From positions 1-14,448 of the forward strand of contig JAJRXE010000290.1 of NCBI GenBank assembly GCA_024276455.1: a DNA stretch of 14,448 nucleotides, in the 5' to 3' direction. The notes beneath the pieces are model-generated. The model saw nothing but the letters and a program-made list of their open reading frames with translations, was not told the DNA's origin and made no database searches. The position numbers and the translations under genes are program-made. Positions 1 through 6,748 of the stretch are shown here, one piece after another. This DNA is from Calditrichota bacterium. GTDB lineage: Bacteria; Calditrichota; Calditrichia; RBG-13-44-9. Numbering within the stretch: the first letter of the stretch is position 1; every line of letters begins with the position of its first letter.

Positions 1-365
1 AACCTTAAGGGCAATCCGGCGCCCAGAAACACAATGTCAATCTCTTCTTCCAGAGCGCACTCCAGCAGATGGTCGTAATCAGACATGGCGACCATGATGT
101 TCAGACCAATGACGCCGTCGGTCAGGTGACGGGCTTTGCGAATTTCCTCCCTCAACAAACGAATATTGGCTTCCTGAAAACTTAAGGAGCGATCTTTCGA
201 CAACAGCCCCAGCGCCACCGAGGAAATGACCCCGATCCCCCCTTCGTTTGCCACCGCCGAAGCCAGCCCGGAAAGGGAAATGCCAACCCCCATTCCTCCC
301 TGAATAATCGGTTTGTCCACTACCAGATGGCCAATTTGCAAACGAGGCATGTCATGATAATCCAT
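1..365 (-). CDS. Nitronate monooxygenase-like protein (NPD family), N-terminal part, cut by window edge
   Basis: Only the first 121 codons are inside the window. The protein begins MDYHDMPRLQIG, and residues 20-47 read IIQGGMGVGIS followed by a Gly-rich stretch ending in GGIGVIS. That is the FMN-binding start of the TIM-barrel nitronate monooxygenase (2-nitropropane dioxygenase) family. A second family-like segment, GLNIMVAMSDYDHL, follows at about residues 87-100. The family oxidises alkyl nitronates using FMN, but many members have unknown substrates and FabK-type enoyl-ACP reductases share the fold, so the substrate is not claimed. The ATG at 365 is chosen because GGAG lies eight bases upstream on the minus strand. 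A later Met at residue 6 has no such site. No partner gene is visible, and the next gene on the same strand ends 335 bases upstream, so it is probably transcribed alone. Confidence 0.85.
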   Translation of the reverse strand, partial: MDYHDMPRLQIGHLVVDKPIIQGGMGVGISLSGLASAVANEGGIGVISSVALGLLSKDRSLSFQEANIRLLREEIRKARHLTDGVIGLNIMVAMSDYDHLLECALEEEIDIVFLGAGLPLR

Positions 366-632
366 TCAAATATCTCCTTTTTGTAGATTGTCTTGCAAAA
401 TCATGCCTAAGTTTAACAAATAATCTGGTCAGGAAATGTAAAAGTACTGTAAATTCTCCTGCTTATTCGCCGGTTCGGGTTTTTGCCGGACGTTTCCCAC
501 CCCCGCTGCGGCGATGGTTGGATTGGTCGTTCATCCATTAAAACGATTCATTGGAATCAAAAAACAGGAAAAGGTTGGAAGGTAAAAAGAGTCCAAAGGT
601 GATACGGTGGATCGGTGAGATCATTGAACCTT
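366..632. other. Gene-free spacer between the nitronate monooxygenase and helicase genes
   Basis: I see no ORF with a ribosome binding site, no tRNA and no repeat here. It should carry the promoter of the nitronate monooxygenase-like gene. A TTTACA-like hexamer can be read on the minus strand near 450, but no convincing -10 box follows at the usual distance. Confidence 0.4.
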
Positions 633-670
633 AAAGCGCCATCTTGCCCGTTTGGTTAGACGGCGCTTTT
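633..670. terminator. Hairpin terminator downstream of the DEAD-box gene
   Basis: AAAGCGCC at 633-640 pairs with GGCGCTTT at 662-669, and TCT/AGA inside the arms extends the stem past one mismatch. The U-tract is best on the plus strand (TTTTT then ATT). On the minus strand, which is the helicase's own direction, only TTT follows the stem. It sits about 30 bases past the helicase stop codon, so it most likely ends that transcript, perhaps bidirectionally. Confidence 0.6.
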
Positions 671-699
671 TATTCCCCGGCGCCCTGACTCAGCCGTTA

Positions 700-2301
700 T
701 TACCGCTGCACGCCGCGTCGGGACATGGCTTTGCTGGCCACTTCCACAAAGGGACGTTTTCCGCGGTTCTCCTTGCGAAAGGAGTTTAAAATGTGTTCCG
801 CCTCCCGGAGGGGAACCGTAATGAAGGAGTAAGTGTCGAACACCTGAACGTTGTCGATTTTGTGATTCTCCACGCCGGCTCGTTTCATAATAAATTCCAC
901 CAACTTTCGTTTAGTCATGCGGTCTTTCCGGCCGCGGGCTACAAACAAGCGGGCTTTCCCCTGAATCGGACGCTGTCCGTCGCGAATTTCGTTGTAATTT
1001 CGGGAATCCAGTTCATCGCGCAGGGCATATTTTAACACGGCGGCTAACGCCTGTTCTGGGGCATTCTCTTCCAGTAATTCCCGCGCCATGCTCATAAACT
1101 CGCCGTTAATCTCTTGCTGCGCCATTTTTGCGATTTCGCTCTTAATCCGGGTGCGTTTAATTTCCAGAATCGCTTTCACCGGTGGCAGCTTCTCTTTGCG
1201 AATATCCGTGCGGGCGGCTCTCTGTATGTACAGCAGCTTGCGGTACTCGTCCGGGGTAATAAACGTAATGGCGGTACCTTCCTTTCCCGCCCGGCCGGTA
1301 CGGCCGATCCGATGAACATAAGAATCGGGATCCTGGGGAATGGCATAGTTAATCACGTGGGTCAAATCCTGGATGTCGATTCCCCGGGCGGCTACATCGG
1401 TTGCCACCAGAATTTTAATCCGTTTTTTCTTGAATTTGTTGAGGATTTTCTCCCGTTGCGCCTGCGAAATGTCTCCGTGCAGCGCTTCGGCATCGTAACC
1501 GCGATCCACCAGCTGGTTCGCCACCCGGTCAACATCCACTTTGGTACGGCAAAACACCAGTCCGTAAAAATCGCTCTCGATGTCCACAATCCGGCAGAGG
1601 GCTTCAAATTTGTCGGAGGCGGAAACCTCAAAATAAATCTGGTCGGTTAAGTCTACCGTTACCTCTTTGGTTTTTACCGCGATTTTTTCGTAGTCGTTCA
1701 TGTGTCTCCGTGCCACGGCCACAATTTCCCGCGGCATGGTCGCCGAAAACAGCAGAGTGGTGCGGTCGGGGTTGGTGGCGGAAAGAATTTCCTCCACATC
1801 TTCAATGAATCCCATGTTCAACATCTCGTCCGCTTCATCAAGTACCACGTAAGAGACTGCCTCCAGGTTTAAACTCCCGCGCCGCAAATGGTCGAGAATG
1901 CGCCCCGGGGTTCCTACCACCACATCCACCCCTTTTCGCAGCCGTTTCAATTGCAGTTCTATGGACTGACCTCCGTACACCGGAATGATCTGGAGCTTTT
2001 TCTTTCCTTTGAGGGAGTTCAATTCTTCCGCCACCTGAATGGCTAATTCTCGCACCGGAACCAGAATCAGCATCTGAATGTGCCGGGTTTTTTCCTTCAG
2101 TTTCTCGATAATGGGGATGCCAAAGGCGGCCGTTTTGCCGGTGCCGGTCTGGGCCTGCCCCACTAAATCCTGATCCCTCTCCATTAGCAGAGGAATAATC
2201 TTCTCCTGAATGGGAGTGGGCTCCTCGAACCCCTTCTTTTTGAGAGCTTGCAGGATGTTGTCCGACAATCCCAGCTCTACAAACTTTTGTAACTTTTCCA
2301 T
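700..2301 (-). CDS. deaD: DEAD-box ATP-dependent RNA helicase, DeaD/CsdA type
   Basis: This 533-residue protein unwinds short RNA duplexes with ATP and should act in ribosome assembly, mRNA turnover or cold adaptation. All helicase motifs are visible in order: Q motif FEEPTPIQ (25-32), motif I AQTGTGKT (50-57), Ib TPGR (131-134), II DEAD (155-158), III SAT (186-188), IV LVFCRTK (248-254), V ATDVAARGID (300-309) and VI HRIGRTGR (330-337). Motif Ia reads PVREL instead of the usual PTREL, a small deviation. Residues 448-524 match the DbpA-type RNA-binding domain, which puts the protein in the DeaD/DbpA group and not with short RhlE-like helicases. At 533 residues it is shorter than E. coli DeaD and lacks a long basic tail; the last residues are only mildly basic. 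The ATG at 2301 follows AAGGAAGTAA on the minus strand. It appears to be a single-gene unit. Confidence 0.95.
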   Translation of the reverse strand: MEKLQKFVELGLSDNILQALKKKGFEEPTPIQEKIIPLLMERDQDLVGQAQTGTGKTAAFGIPIIEKLKEKTRHIQMLILVPVRELAIQVAEELNSLKGKKKLQIIPVYGGQSIELQLKRLRKGVDVVVGTPGRILDHLRRGSLNLEAVSYVVLDEADEMLNMGFIEDVEEILSATNPDRTTLLFSATMPREIVAVARRHMNDYEKIAVKTKEVTVDLTDQIYFEVSASDKFEALCRIVDIESDFYGLVFCRTKVDVDRVANQLVDRGYDAEALHGDISQAQREKILNKFKKKRIKILVATDVAARGIDIQDLTHVINYAIPQDPDSYVHRIGRTGRAGKEGTAITFITPDEYRKLLYIQRAARTDIRKEKLPPVKAILEIKRTRIKSEIAKMAQQEINGEFMSMARELLEENAPEQALAAVLKYALRDELDSRNYNEIRDGQRPIQGKARLFVARGRKDRMTKRKLVEFIMKRAGVENHKIDNVQVFDTYSFITVPLREAEHILNSFRKENRGKRPFVEVASKAMSRRGVQR

Positions 2302-2467
2302 TTACTTCCTTAACTCAATAAATATTAACTTTGGGTGAATTAATTTTCTACATCTTAACAAGTTAATACAAAAATCTCCCAATCTACCATCCTTTCTGAA
2401 AAAAATTCTTTTTTCCCGGCAAGGGAATTCTTCGGCCCGGCATCGCATTTTGGCTAAACTTTCGGAT
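2302..2467 (-). promoter_or_regulatory. Probable 5' leader and promoter region of the helicase gene
   Basis: This AT-rich divergent region should hold the helicase promoter. A weak TTGTAT with an AT-rich stretch 17 bases later can be read on the minus strand near 2340-2370, but neither hexamer is good. A short TTCCC/GGGAA hairpin at about 2415-2430 lies in the presumed leader. Long structured leaders occur in cold-shock helicase genes, but nothing here proves that type of control. Confidence 0.25.
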
Positions 2468-2497
2468 TTGACATTGGATTAGCGGGAAAGGTAAATT
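2468..2497 (+). promoter_or_regulatory. Candidate sigma-70-type promoter for the GH13 gene
   Basis: A perfect TTGACA at 2468-2473 is followed after 18 bases by TAAATT at 2492-2497. It lies 43 bases upstream of the GH13 start codon, and no other gene could use it. The -35 match is strong and the -10 match moderate. Confidence 0.55.
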
Positions 2498-2539
2498 AAT
2501 TTACACCTCAAGCAAAAACGAGAAGAAGGAAAAAACACC

Positions 2540-3856
2540 ATGACTAAAATTCCCACGCCTCCTCCCATTATTTACAATCTCTTCCCCCGCCTGGTGGGTC
2601 CTTTTAAACAGTGGCTTCCTCATCTGAAACGGGCGGCGGAGATGCACTTCAACTGGATTTTTATTAACCCCATTCAAATGTCGGGCTTTTCCGGAAGCAT
2701 GTATTCCATTAAGGATTACTACCAGATCGATCCGCGCTACCTGGCTAAAAGGAGTAAATTCAGTCCGGAAGAACAATTCCGGCTGGTAATTAACCGGGCT
2801 CACAAACTGAGGTTGCGGGTCATGCTCGACCTGGTCATTAATCACACTGCCATCGATTCCGTTCTGGTCGAGCAGCATCCGGAATGGTACAAGCGCGACG
2901 AAAACGGCCGGATTGTGAATCCCAAAGCGATGGACGGAGACCGGGTGGTGGCAGTGTGGGGTGATCTGGCTGAAATCGACAACCTGAATTCTCCCGACCG
3001 GGAAAACCTGTGGGCTTACTGGGAAAAACTCGTCGCTTACTTCTTAGAGTTGGGGATCGACGGTTTTCGCTGCGACGCGGCGTATCAGGTTCCGACGGAA
3101 TTGTGGGAACGACTCATTCAATCCGCCAAAAACAAAAATCCGGAGGTAAAATTCTTTGCCGAATCGCTTGGTTGTCCGTTTTCGGAGGTTCTGAAACTGG
3201 CGCAGGCCGGTTTCGACTTTATTTTCAACAGTTCCAAATACTGGAATTTTCGGGACCCCTGGGCGCTGGAACAGTACGAACAGAATCGTCTCCAGGGGGC
3301 GCCCTCCATCAGCTTTCCGGAATCTCACGATACCGAACGTCTGGCTGCGGAACTGCAGGGCAATTGGGCCGCCGTGAAAATGCGTTACGCGTTTGCCGCT
3401 ACCTTTTCCACCGGCGTCATGATGCCCATCGGCTTTGAATTCGGCTTTCGCAAGAAACTCCACGTGGTGGAAACCACTCCGGAGGACTGGGAAGAACCGA
3501 CAGTGGACCTGCGCGATTTCATCGCCCGGTGCAATCAACTAAAACTAAACTTCCCGGTGTTCGGGGAAGAAAGCCAAACCGAAAAAATCGACAGCGGTAA
3601 TCCCCAGGTCCTTTGCCTGAAAAAAACCAGCCATAACGGTCGCCTGACCGGCCTGATTTTACTGAATCAAGATCTGCACCACCACCAGCCGGTTCTGTTC
3701 GAGAACCTTCCGGCGCTGCTCGATCGTCCGCGGGAAATACAGGACGTCTCTCCGGAATACGCCCGGGACTTTGTCCCGGAATTCTTCGAATACCATTTGC
3801 GACCGGCGCAGATAATCATTCTGATTGGGAAAAGGGAAAACGATTATGAAAATTAA
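2540..3856 (+). CDS. Small cytoplasmic glycoside hydrolase family 13 (alpha-amylase superfamily) protein
   Basis: The four GH13 conserved regions are present in a 438-residue protein: region I DLVINH (97-102), region II GFRCDAAYQ (175-183) with nucleophile Asp179, region III FFAES (205-209) with acid/base Glu208, and region IV FPESHDTE (259-266) with Asp264 as transition-state stabiliser. Region IV has SHD where many amylases have NHD. There is no signal peptide, so it should act on alpha-glucans or glycogen-derived oligosaccharides in the cytoplasm. It is compact, with the barrel starting almost at residue 10 and only about 110 residues after it. The segment around GFDFIFNSSKYW (224-235) recalls the catalytic domain of larger maltosyltransferase-like GH13 proteins, so a transferase role is possible. 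ATG 2540 follows AAGGA at good spacing. The substrate cannot be read from the sequence. Confidence 0.85.
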   Translation: MTKIPTPPPIIYNLFPRLVGPFKQWLPHLKRAAEMHFNWIFINPIQMSGFSGSMYSIKDYYQIDPRYLAKRSKFSPEEQFRLVINRAHKLRLRVMLDLVINHTAIDSVLVEQHPEWYKRDENGRIVNPKAMDGDRVVAVWGDLAEIDNLNSPDRENLWAYWEKLVAYFLELGIDGFRCDAAYQVPTELWERLIQSAKNKNPEVKFFAESLGCPFSEVLKLAQAGFDFIFNSSKYWNFRDPWALEQYEQNRLQGAPSISFPESHDTERLAAELQGNWAAVKMRYAFAATFSTGVMMPIGFEFGFRKKLHVVETTPEDWEEPTVDLRDFIARCNQLKLNFPVFGEESQTEKIDSGNPQVLCLKKTSHNGRLTGLILLNQDLHHHQPVLFENLPALLDRPREIQDVSPEYARDFVPEFFEYHLRPAQIIILIGKRENDYEN

Positions 3857-3859
3857 AAC

Positions 3860-3928
3860 TCCAAATCATGCCCCTCGGAGAACAAATAGAATCCAAAGGG
3901 GCTCCTACAGAGGAATTTGAGATTTGGA
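3860..3928 (+). ncRNA. Possible structured RNA element between the GH13 and SDR genes
   Basis: TCCAAATC (3860-3867) pairs exactly with GATTTGGA (3921-3928). Inside this outer stem, GCCCC (3870-3874) pairs with GGGGC (3898-3902), and TCCT/AGGA forms a small hairpin at 3903-3914. Together they could fold as a three-way junction in the leader of the SDR gene, which starts 55 bases later. No known riboswitch core was recognised, and the inner loop is 23 bases long. This may be chance. Confidence 0.25.
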
Positions 3929-3982
3929 AATTCGGAATCAAGAACTTTATTCTAACAAATTGAACAAAAATGGGGAGTTTTT

Positions 3983-4819
3983 ATGTTTACCGAAAATGTA
4001 CTTGACAACCAGGTTGCCATTATTACCGGAGGCGGTACGGGACTGGGGAATCGAATTGCCCGCACTTTTGCCGCCCACGGGGCCAGAATCGTAATTACCA
4101 GCCGCAGCCAGGAACATCTGGACGAAGGCGAAAAACAAATTCTGCCTTTCACCGATCAGGTTCTGAAGGTGGTGTGCGATGTGCGCGAACCGGAGCAGGT
4201 GAAGGCCTTGCGGGACAAAGTGCTGGAAACCTACGGGCAGATCGATATTCTGGTGAACAATGCCGCCGGGAATTTCCTCTACCCTGCCGAAAAACTGCCC
4301 CTGAAAGGCTGGAAAGCGGTGATCGACATTGTGTTGAACGGCAGTTTCTACTGCTCCCAAATTTTAGGAAACGTGATGATCGAACAAAAACGCGGTCAAA
4401 TTGTGAATATTCTGGCCACCTATGCCTGGACGGGTGGGCCGGGAACCATTCATAGTGCCAGCGCCAAGGCGGGAGTTCTGGCCATGACCCGCACCCTGGC
4501 GGTGGAATGGGCCCGGTACGGCATCCGTGTAAACGCGGTGGCACCGGGACCTTTTGACACCGAGGGGGCCCGAGTACGCCTCTGGCCCACCGATGAAATC
4601 CGCCAGCGCCTGATTGACGACATTCCCTTGCAGCGTTTCGCCGATCCGCAGGAGGTAGCCAACGCGGTGCTCTACCTGGTTTCGCCGTACGCAACCTACA
4701 TTACCGGGGAATGTTTAACCATCGACGGTGGTGCCTGGTTGGGCAAAGGCATTGGTCGAGCAGTGGAAATTCTCGACGATATTGAAAAAATCCGCGAGGC
4801 AACTAAAAAGAATCGATAA
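3983..4819 (+). CDS. SDR-family oxidoreductase, 2,4-dienoyl-CoA reductase type
   Basis: This 278-residue classical short-chain dehydrogenase has the Rossmann dinucleotide motif TGGGTGLG (15-22) and ends near the usual ITGECLTIDGGAWL segment (240-253). The motif NNAAGNF (92-98) is characteristic of 2,4-dienoyl-CoA reductases, which use NADPH to reduce dienoyl-CoA intermediates in oxidation of unsaturated fatty acids. The general SDR YxxxK is replaced by HSASAK with Lys162 kept and Ser at the Tyr position. That is expected in this subfamily and is not a sign of decay. The residues after it, AVEWARYGIRVNAVAPGP, are normal. Arg41, just past the second beta strand, would suit NADPH. ATG 3983 follows GGGGAG. 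It lies 126 bases behind the GH13 gene; no metabolic link between the two is evident and co-transcription is uncertain. Confidence 0.85.
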   Translation: MFTENVLDNQVAIITGGGTGLGNRIARTFAAHGARIVITSRSQEHLDEGEKQILPFTDQVLKVVCDVREPEQVKALRDKVLETYGQIDILVNNAAGNFLYPAEKLPLKGWKAVIDIVLNGSFYCSQILGNVMIEQKRGQIVNILATYAWTGGPGTIHSASAKAGVLAMTRTLAVEWARYGIRVNAVAPGPFDTEGARVRLWPTDEIRQRLIDDIPLQRFADPQEVANAVLYLVSPYATYITGECLTIDGGAWLGKGIGRAVEILDDIEKIREATKKNR

Positions 4820-5148
4820 TTCTTCACCCAAAAACAGTTAGGAAAGATTACCTTGCAGTAGGGTGACGGGACAAACGATGAAACAGAGAACTGGAGATGC
4901 CCGGGGAAGGCGGATGCGTAAAACCAGTTAAATGGCAACTGGTCGATGTACAAATTGTAAGGCAAGCATTTTGCTTTCCCGGTAGAAAAAAGCTCTTGCA
5001 TAGTTCAAAGATTAGAATTAACTAACGCAGCTTGGCCTGTATTGAAATAAAGATTAGATAAGATAAACAAGATTCACTGAATTAAAGATTAACCTTATGT
5101 AGACATGTGGATTCGAAACTTGAGACACACTTGTTTTTTTAATTATTT
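4820..5148. other. Long gene-free region with small inverted repeats
   Basis: I find no ORF with a credible start here. A perfect 7-base inverted repeat, ACCAGTT/AACTGGT, lies at 4923-4929 and 4937-4943. A shorter one, AAGCA/TGCTT, lies at 4964-4976. Neither is followed by a T-run, so they are not convincing terminators. Composition shifts within this stretch from the GC-richer left side to the AT-richer block on the right, so this may be the edge of an insertion. No transposase remnant or target duplication was recognised. Confidence 0.3.
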
Positions 5149-5177
5149 TTGAAATTTACAATTATTTCAACTAAATA
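5149..5177 (+). promoter_or_regulatory. Candidate promoter with overlapping inverted repeat upstream of the sigma factor gene
   Basis: TTGAAA (5149-5154), 17 bases, then TAAATA (5172-5177) forms a good sigma-70-like promoter. The predicted start of transcription, about 5184, leaves only some 13 bases before the ATG. The -35 box and spacer also contain a perfect inverted repeat, TTGAAAT (5149-5155) and ATTTCAA (5164-5170) with an 8-base centre. A dimeric regulator bound there would block or modulate this promoter. Confidence 0.45.
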
Positions 5178-5196
5178 GAACACGTTTAGACATTAT

Positions 5197-5802
5197 ATGG
5201 CCAAAATACTGATAACCGAAAAATTACAAAACCTGACCGATGCCCAACTTGTTGAAGCCTCTTCGCAGAATAAAGAAGCTTTCTATTATTTAATGGAACG
5301 TTACGAAGGGCGCCTGCTGCGTTATATACATCGGTTAACAAATGTTAGCGATACTGAAGCAGAGGATATTTTGCAAGACATATTCATTAAGGTTTACCGT
5401 AACCTGAACGGCTTCGATCCGGATTTATCTTTTTCTAGCTGGATTTATCGCATCGCCCGTAACGAAATTATCAACCATTATCATAAAAGTAAACGTCAGA
5501 GAGAACTAGAAAGCCTGGATGACGATCCAGAAGCCTTTAGTAACCTGTTTGAAATCATAAGTGAAGAGCCAGATGGGTACCAGACCTATATTAAGAAAGA
5601 GCAGGCTCAGGCTGTACATAAAGTTTTAGAAGAACTACCACAAAAATATAGAGAAGTCCTAATCCTATATTATCTGGAAGGGATGAGTTATACGGAAATC
5701 AGCGATATTTTGCGTAAACCCCCGGGTACCGTGGCTACTTTGCTAAAACGGGCAAAAGACAAATTCAAAAAAATCGCAACAAAATACCATTTAAAATCAT
5801 AA
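5197..5802 (+). CDS. ECF-type RNA polymerase sigma factor (sigma-70 family)
   Basis: The protein has 201 residues and contains only sigma regions 2 and 4, the hallmark of the extracytoplasmic-function group. Region 2 spans about residues 25-97 and includes DILQDIFIKVYRNL (57-70) and FSSWIYRIARNEIINHY (79-95). Region 4 spans about 138-190, with the helix-turn-helix GMSYTEISDILRKPPGTV (162-179) that would read the -35 element. A linker of about 40 acidic residues joins them. It should direct RNA polymerase to a small stress regulon. The membrane protein gene starts 8 bases after its stop codon, the usual position of an anti-sigma factor. No Shine-Dalgarno site precedes ATG 5197, and the promoter is very close, so the mRNA may be nearly leaderless. 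Codon use and GC are lower than in the genes to the left. Confidence 0.93.
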   Translation: MAKILITEKLQNLTDAQLVEASSQNKEAFYYLMERYEGRLLRYIHRLTNVSDTEAEDILQDIFIKVYRNLNGFDPDLSFSSWIYRIARNEIINHYHKSKRQRELESLDDDPEAFSNLFEIISEEPDGYQTYIKKEQAQAVHKVLEELPQKYREVLILYYLEGMSYTEISDILRKPPGTVATLLKRAKDKFKKIATKYHLKS

Positions 5803-5810
5803 AGGTGTTT

Positions 5811-6539
5811 ATGGCACAAATCAGTAAAAAAGTTCTGGAAAAAATCGAACAGGAAAATATTCGTCCTTACCCCAAACAGTATTTTCTGTTTAAGCGATCA
5901 GTCATCTGGACGCTATTTGGGATATCCGTACTACTGGGTTCAATTTCAAGCGGGCTGATCATTTACCACATGCAGCATGCCGAATGGGATTTGTATCCTC
6001 ATTTTCGACAGAATATTCTTGAATTTGCGCTAATGGTTATCCCTTATGTTTGGATCCTCTTTTTAATCGGATTTGCATTTTTAATTTATTATTATTTCCG
6101 GCGTACGGAGAAAGGTTACCGGTACAGCACCGTACTGGTTCTTTCTGCAAGTCTAATTTTATCGCTTTTAGGCGGACTGGCTTTGCACCAATTGGGCATT
6201 GTTAAACGGGTTGATTTGGCTTTCGAAAAAAATGTGCCGTTTTACAAAGGGGTGCATGGCCGAAAGATAGATATGTGGACCTCGCCGGAGAAAGGACTGT
6301 TGGCCGGAAAAATTCTTGAAGTGTTACCAAATGGTAAGATCCGCCTTGAAGATTTTAAAGGTAAAACATGGAATATTGATATTTCACAAACCATCTGGCG
6401 CGGGCGCATAACTCCGCAAAAGAATCTTGAAATTAAGATAATCGGTCAGCAAACCGGCAAAGATACGTTTCGGGCTAAGGAAGTCCGCCGCTGGTCAGGA
6501 CGCGGTAAACGTTATCGTAAAGGTCCGATACGATTTTGA
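5811..6539 (+). CDS. Three-helix membrane protein behind the ECF sigma gene; candidate anti-sigma factor
   Basis: The 242-residue protein has a short charged N-terminus (1-28), three hydrophobic helices at about 30-53, 72-95 and 105-127, and a soluble C-terminal domain (130-242). With the basic N-terminus inside, three helices would place the C-terminal domain in the periplasm, leaving about 28 cytoplasmic residues (MAQISKKVLEKIEQENIRPY) that could hold the sigma factor. This is inferred from gene position; no ZAS zinc motif or RseA-like domain is visible. The C-terminal part looks like a small beta domain, with segments such as GKILEVLPNGKIRLEDFKG (166-184), and ends in a strongly basic tail. 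ATG 5811 is preferred over an in-frame GTG at 5805 because AAAGGTG then serves as ribosome binding site. From memory, similar N-termini followed by YFLFK-like segments occur beside sigma genes in Patescibacteria; this needs a search. Confidence 0.75.
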   Translation: MAQISKKVLEKIEQENIRPYPKQYFLFKRSVIWTLFGISVLLGSISSGLIIYHMQHAEWDLYPHFRQNILEFALMVIPYVWILFLIGFAFLIYYYFRRTEKGYRYSTVLVLSASLILSLLGGLALHQLGIVKRVDLAFEKNVPFYKGVHGRKIDMWTSPEKGLLAGKILEVLPNGKIRLEDFKGKTWNIDISQTIWRGRITPQKNLEIKIIGQQTGKDTFRAKEVRRWSGRGKRYRKGPIRF

Positions 6540-6626
6540 TTTTTCTGAGTTGAATTTAAAATAATACTTTTTTTGCATTCTAAAGCAGTCGCCCGGTTTG
6601 ACGAACCTGACCTCCTCATATCCTAT

Positions 6627-6660
6627 CTTTCAAAAAAATTTTTCTGAAAAAAAGTGAAAG
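6627..6660 (+). repeat. Inverted repeats with TTTCA/TGAAA arms upstream of the LTxxQ gene
   Basis: CTTTCA (6627-6632) pairs with TGAAAG (6655-6660), and a second TGAAA lies inside at 6645-6649. The same half-site occurs in the inverted repeat over the sigma promoter at 5149-5170. The region is very AT-rich, so chance is a serious alternative. Confidence 0.3.
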
Positions 6661-6688
6661 AAATTCCCCGTTCCTCCTGTATTAATAG

Positions 6689-6716
6689 TTGAAAGTGATT
6701 AAAAATGGTGTAATAG
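6689..6716 (+). promoter_or_regulatory. Candidate promoter of the LTxxQ protein gene
   Basis: TTGAAA (6689-6694), 16 bases, then TAATAG (6711-6716). The end of the block reads ATAGAA, as in the sigma-gene promoter (TAAATAGAA), so the two may be read by the same holoenzyme. A transcript would start about 25 bases before the start codon, leaving room for the strong AAAGGAGG site at 6733-6740. Confidence 0.4.
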
Positions 6717-6748
6717 AAACAATTAATCAAGTAAAGGAGGAATGAAAA

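Noticed and set aside
2410..2440. Short TTCCC/GGGAA hairpin near a T-rich stretch upstream of the helicase, as a terminator or attenuator
   Set aside because: The stem has only five pairs and the T-run does not follow directly on either strand.
4444..4500. SDR protein lacking the YxxxK tyrosine, first read as an inactive enzyme
   Set aside because: 2,4-dienoyl-CoA reductase-type SDRs naturally differ at this position, and the NNAAGNF motif and catalytic lysine are present.
4923..4976. Inverted repeats after the SDR gene as its terminator or as transposon ends
   Set aside because: No T-run follows them, they are 7 and 5 bases long, and no transposase or target duplication is visible nearby.
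4696..5001. Minus-strand reading of 101 codons overlapping the end of the SDR gene
   Set aside because: About 120 bases lie opposite the SDR coding sequence, there is no ribosome binding site, and the remaining sequence looks like translated spacer.
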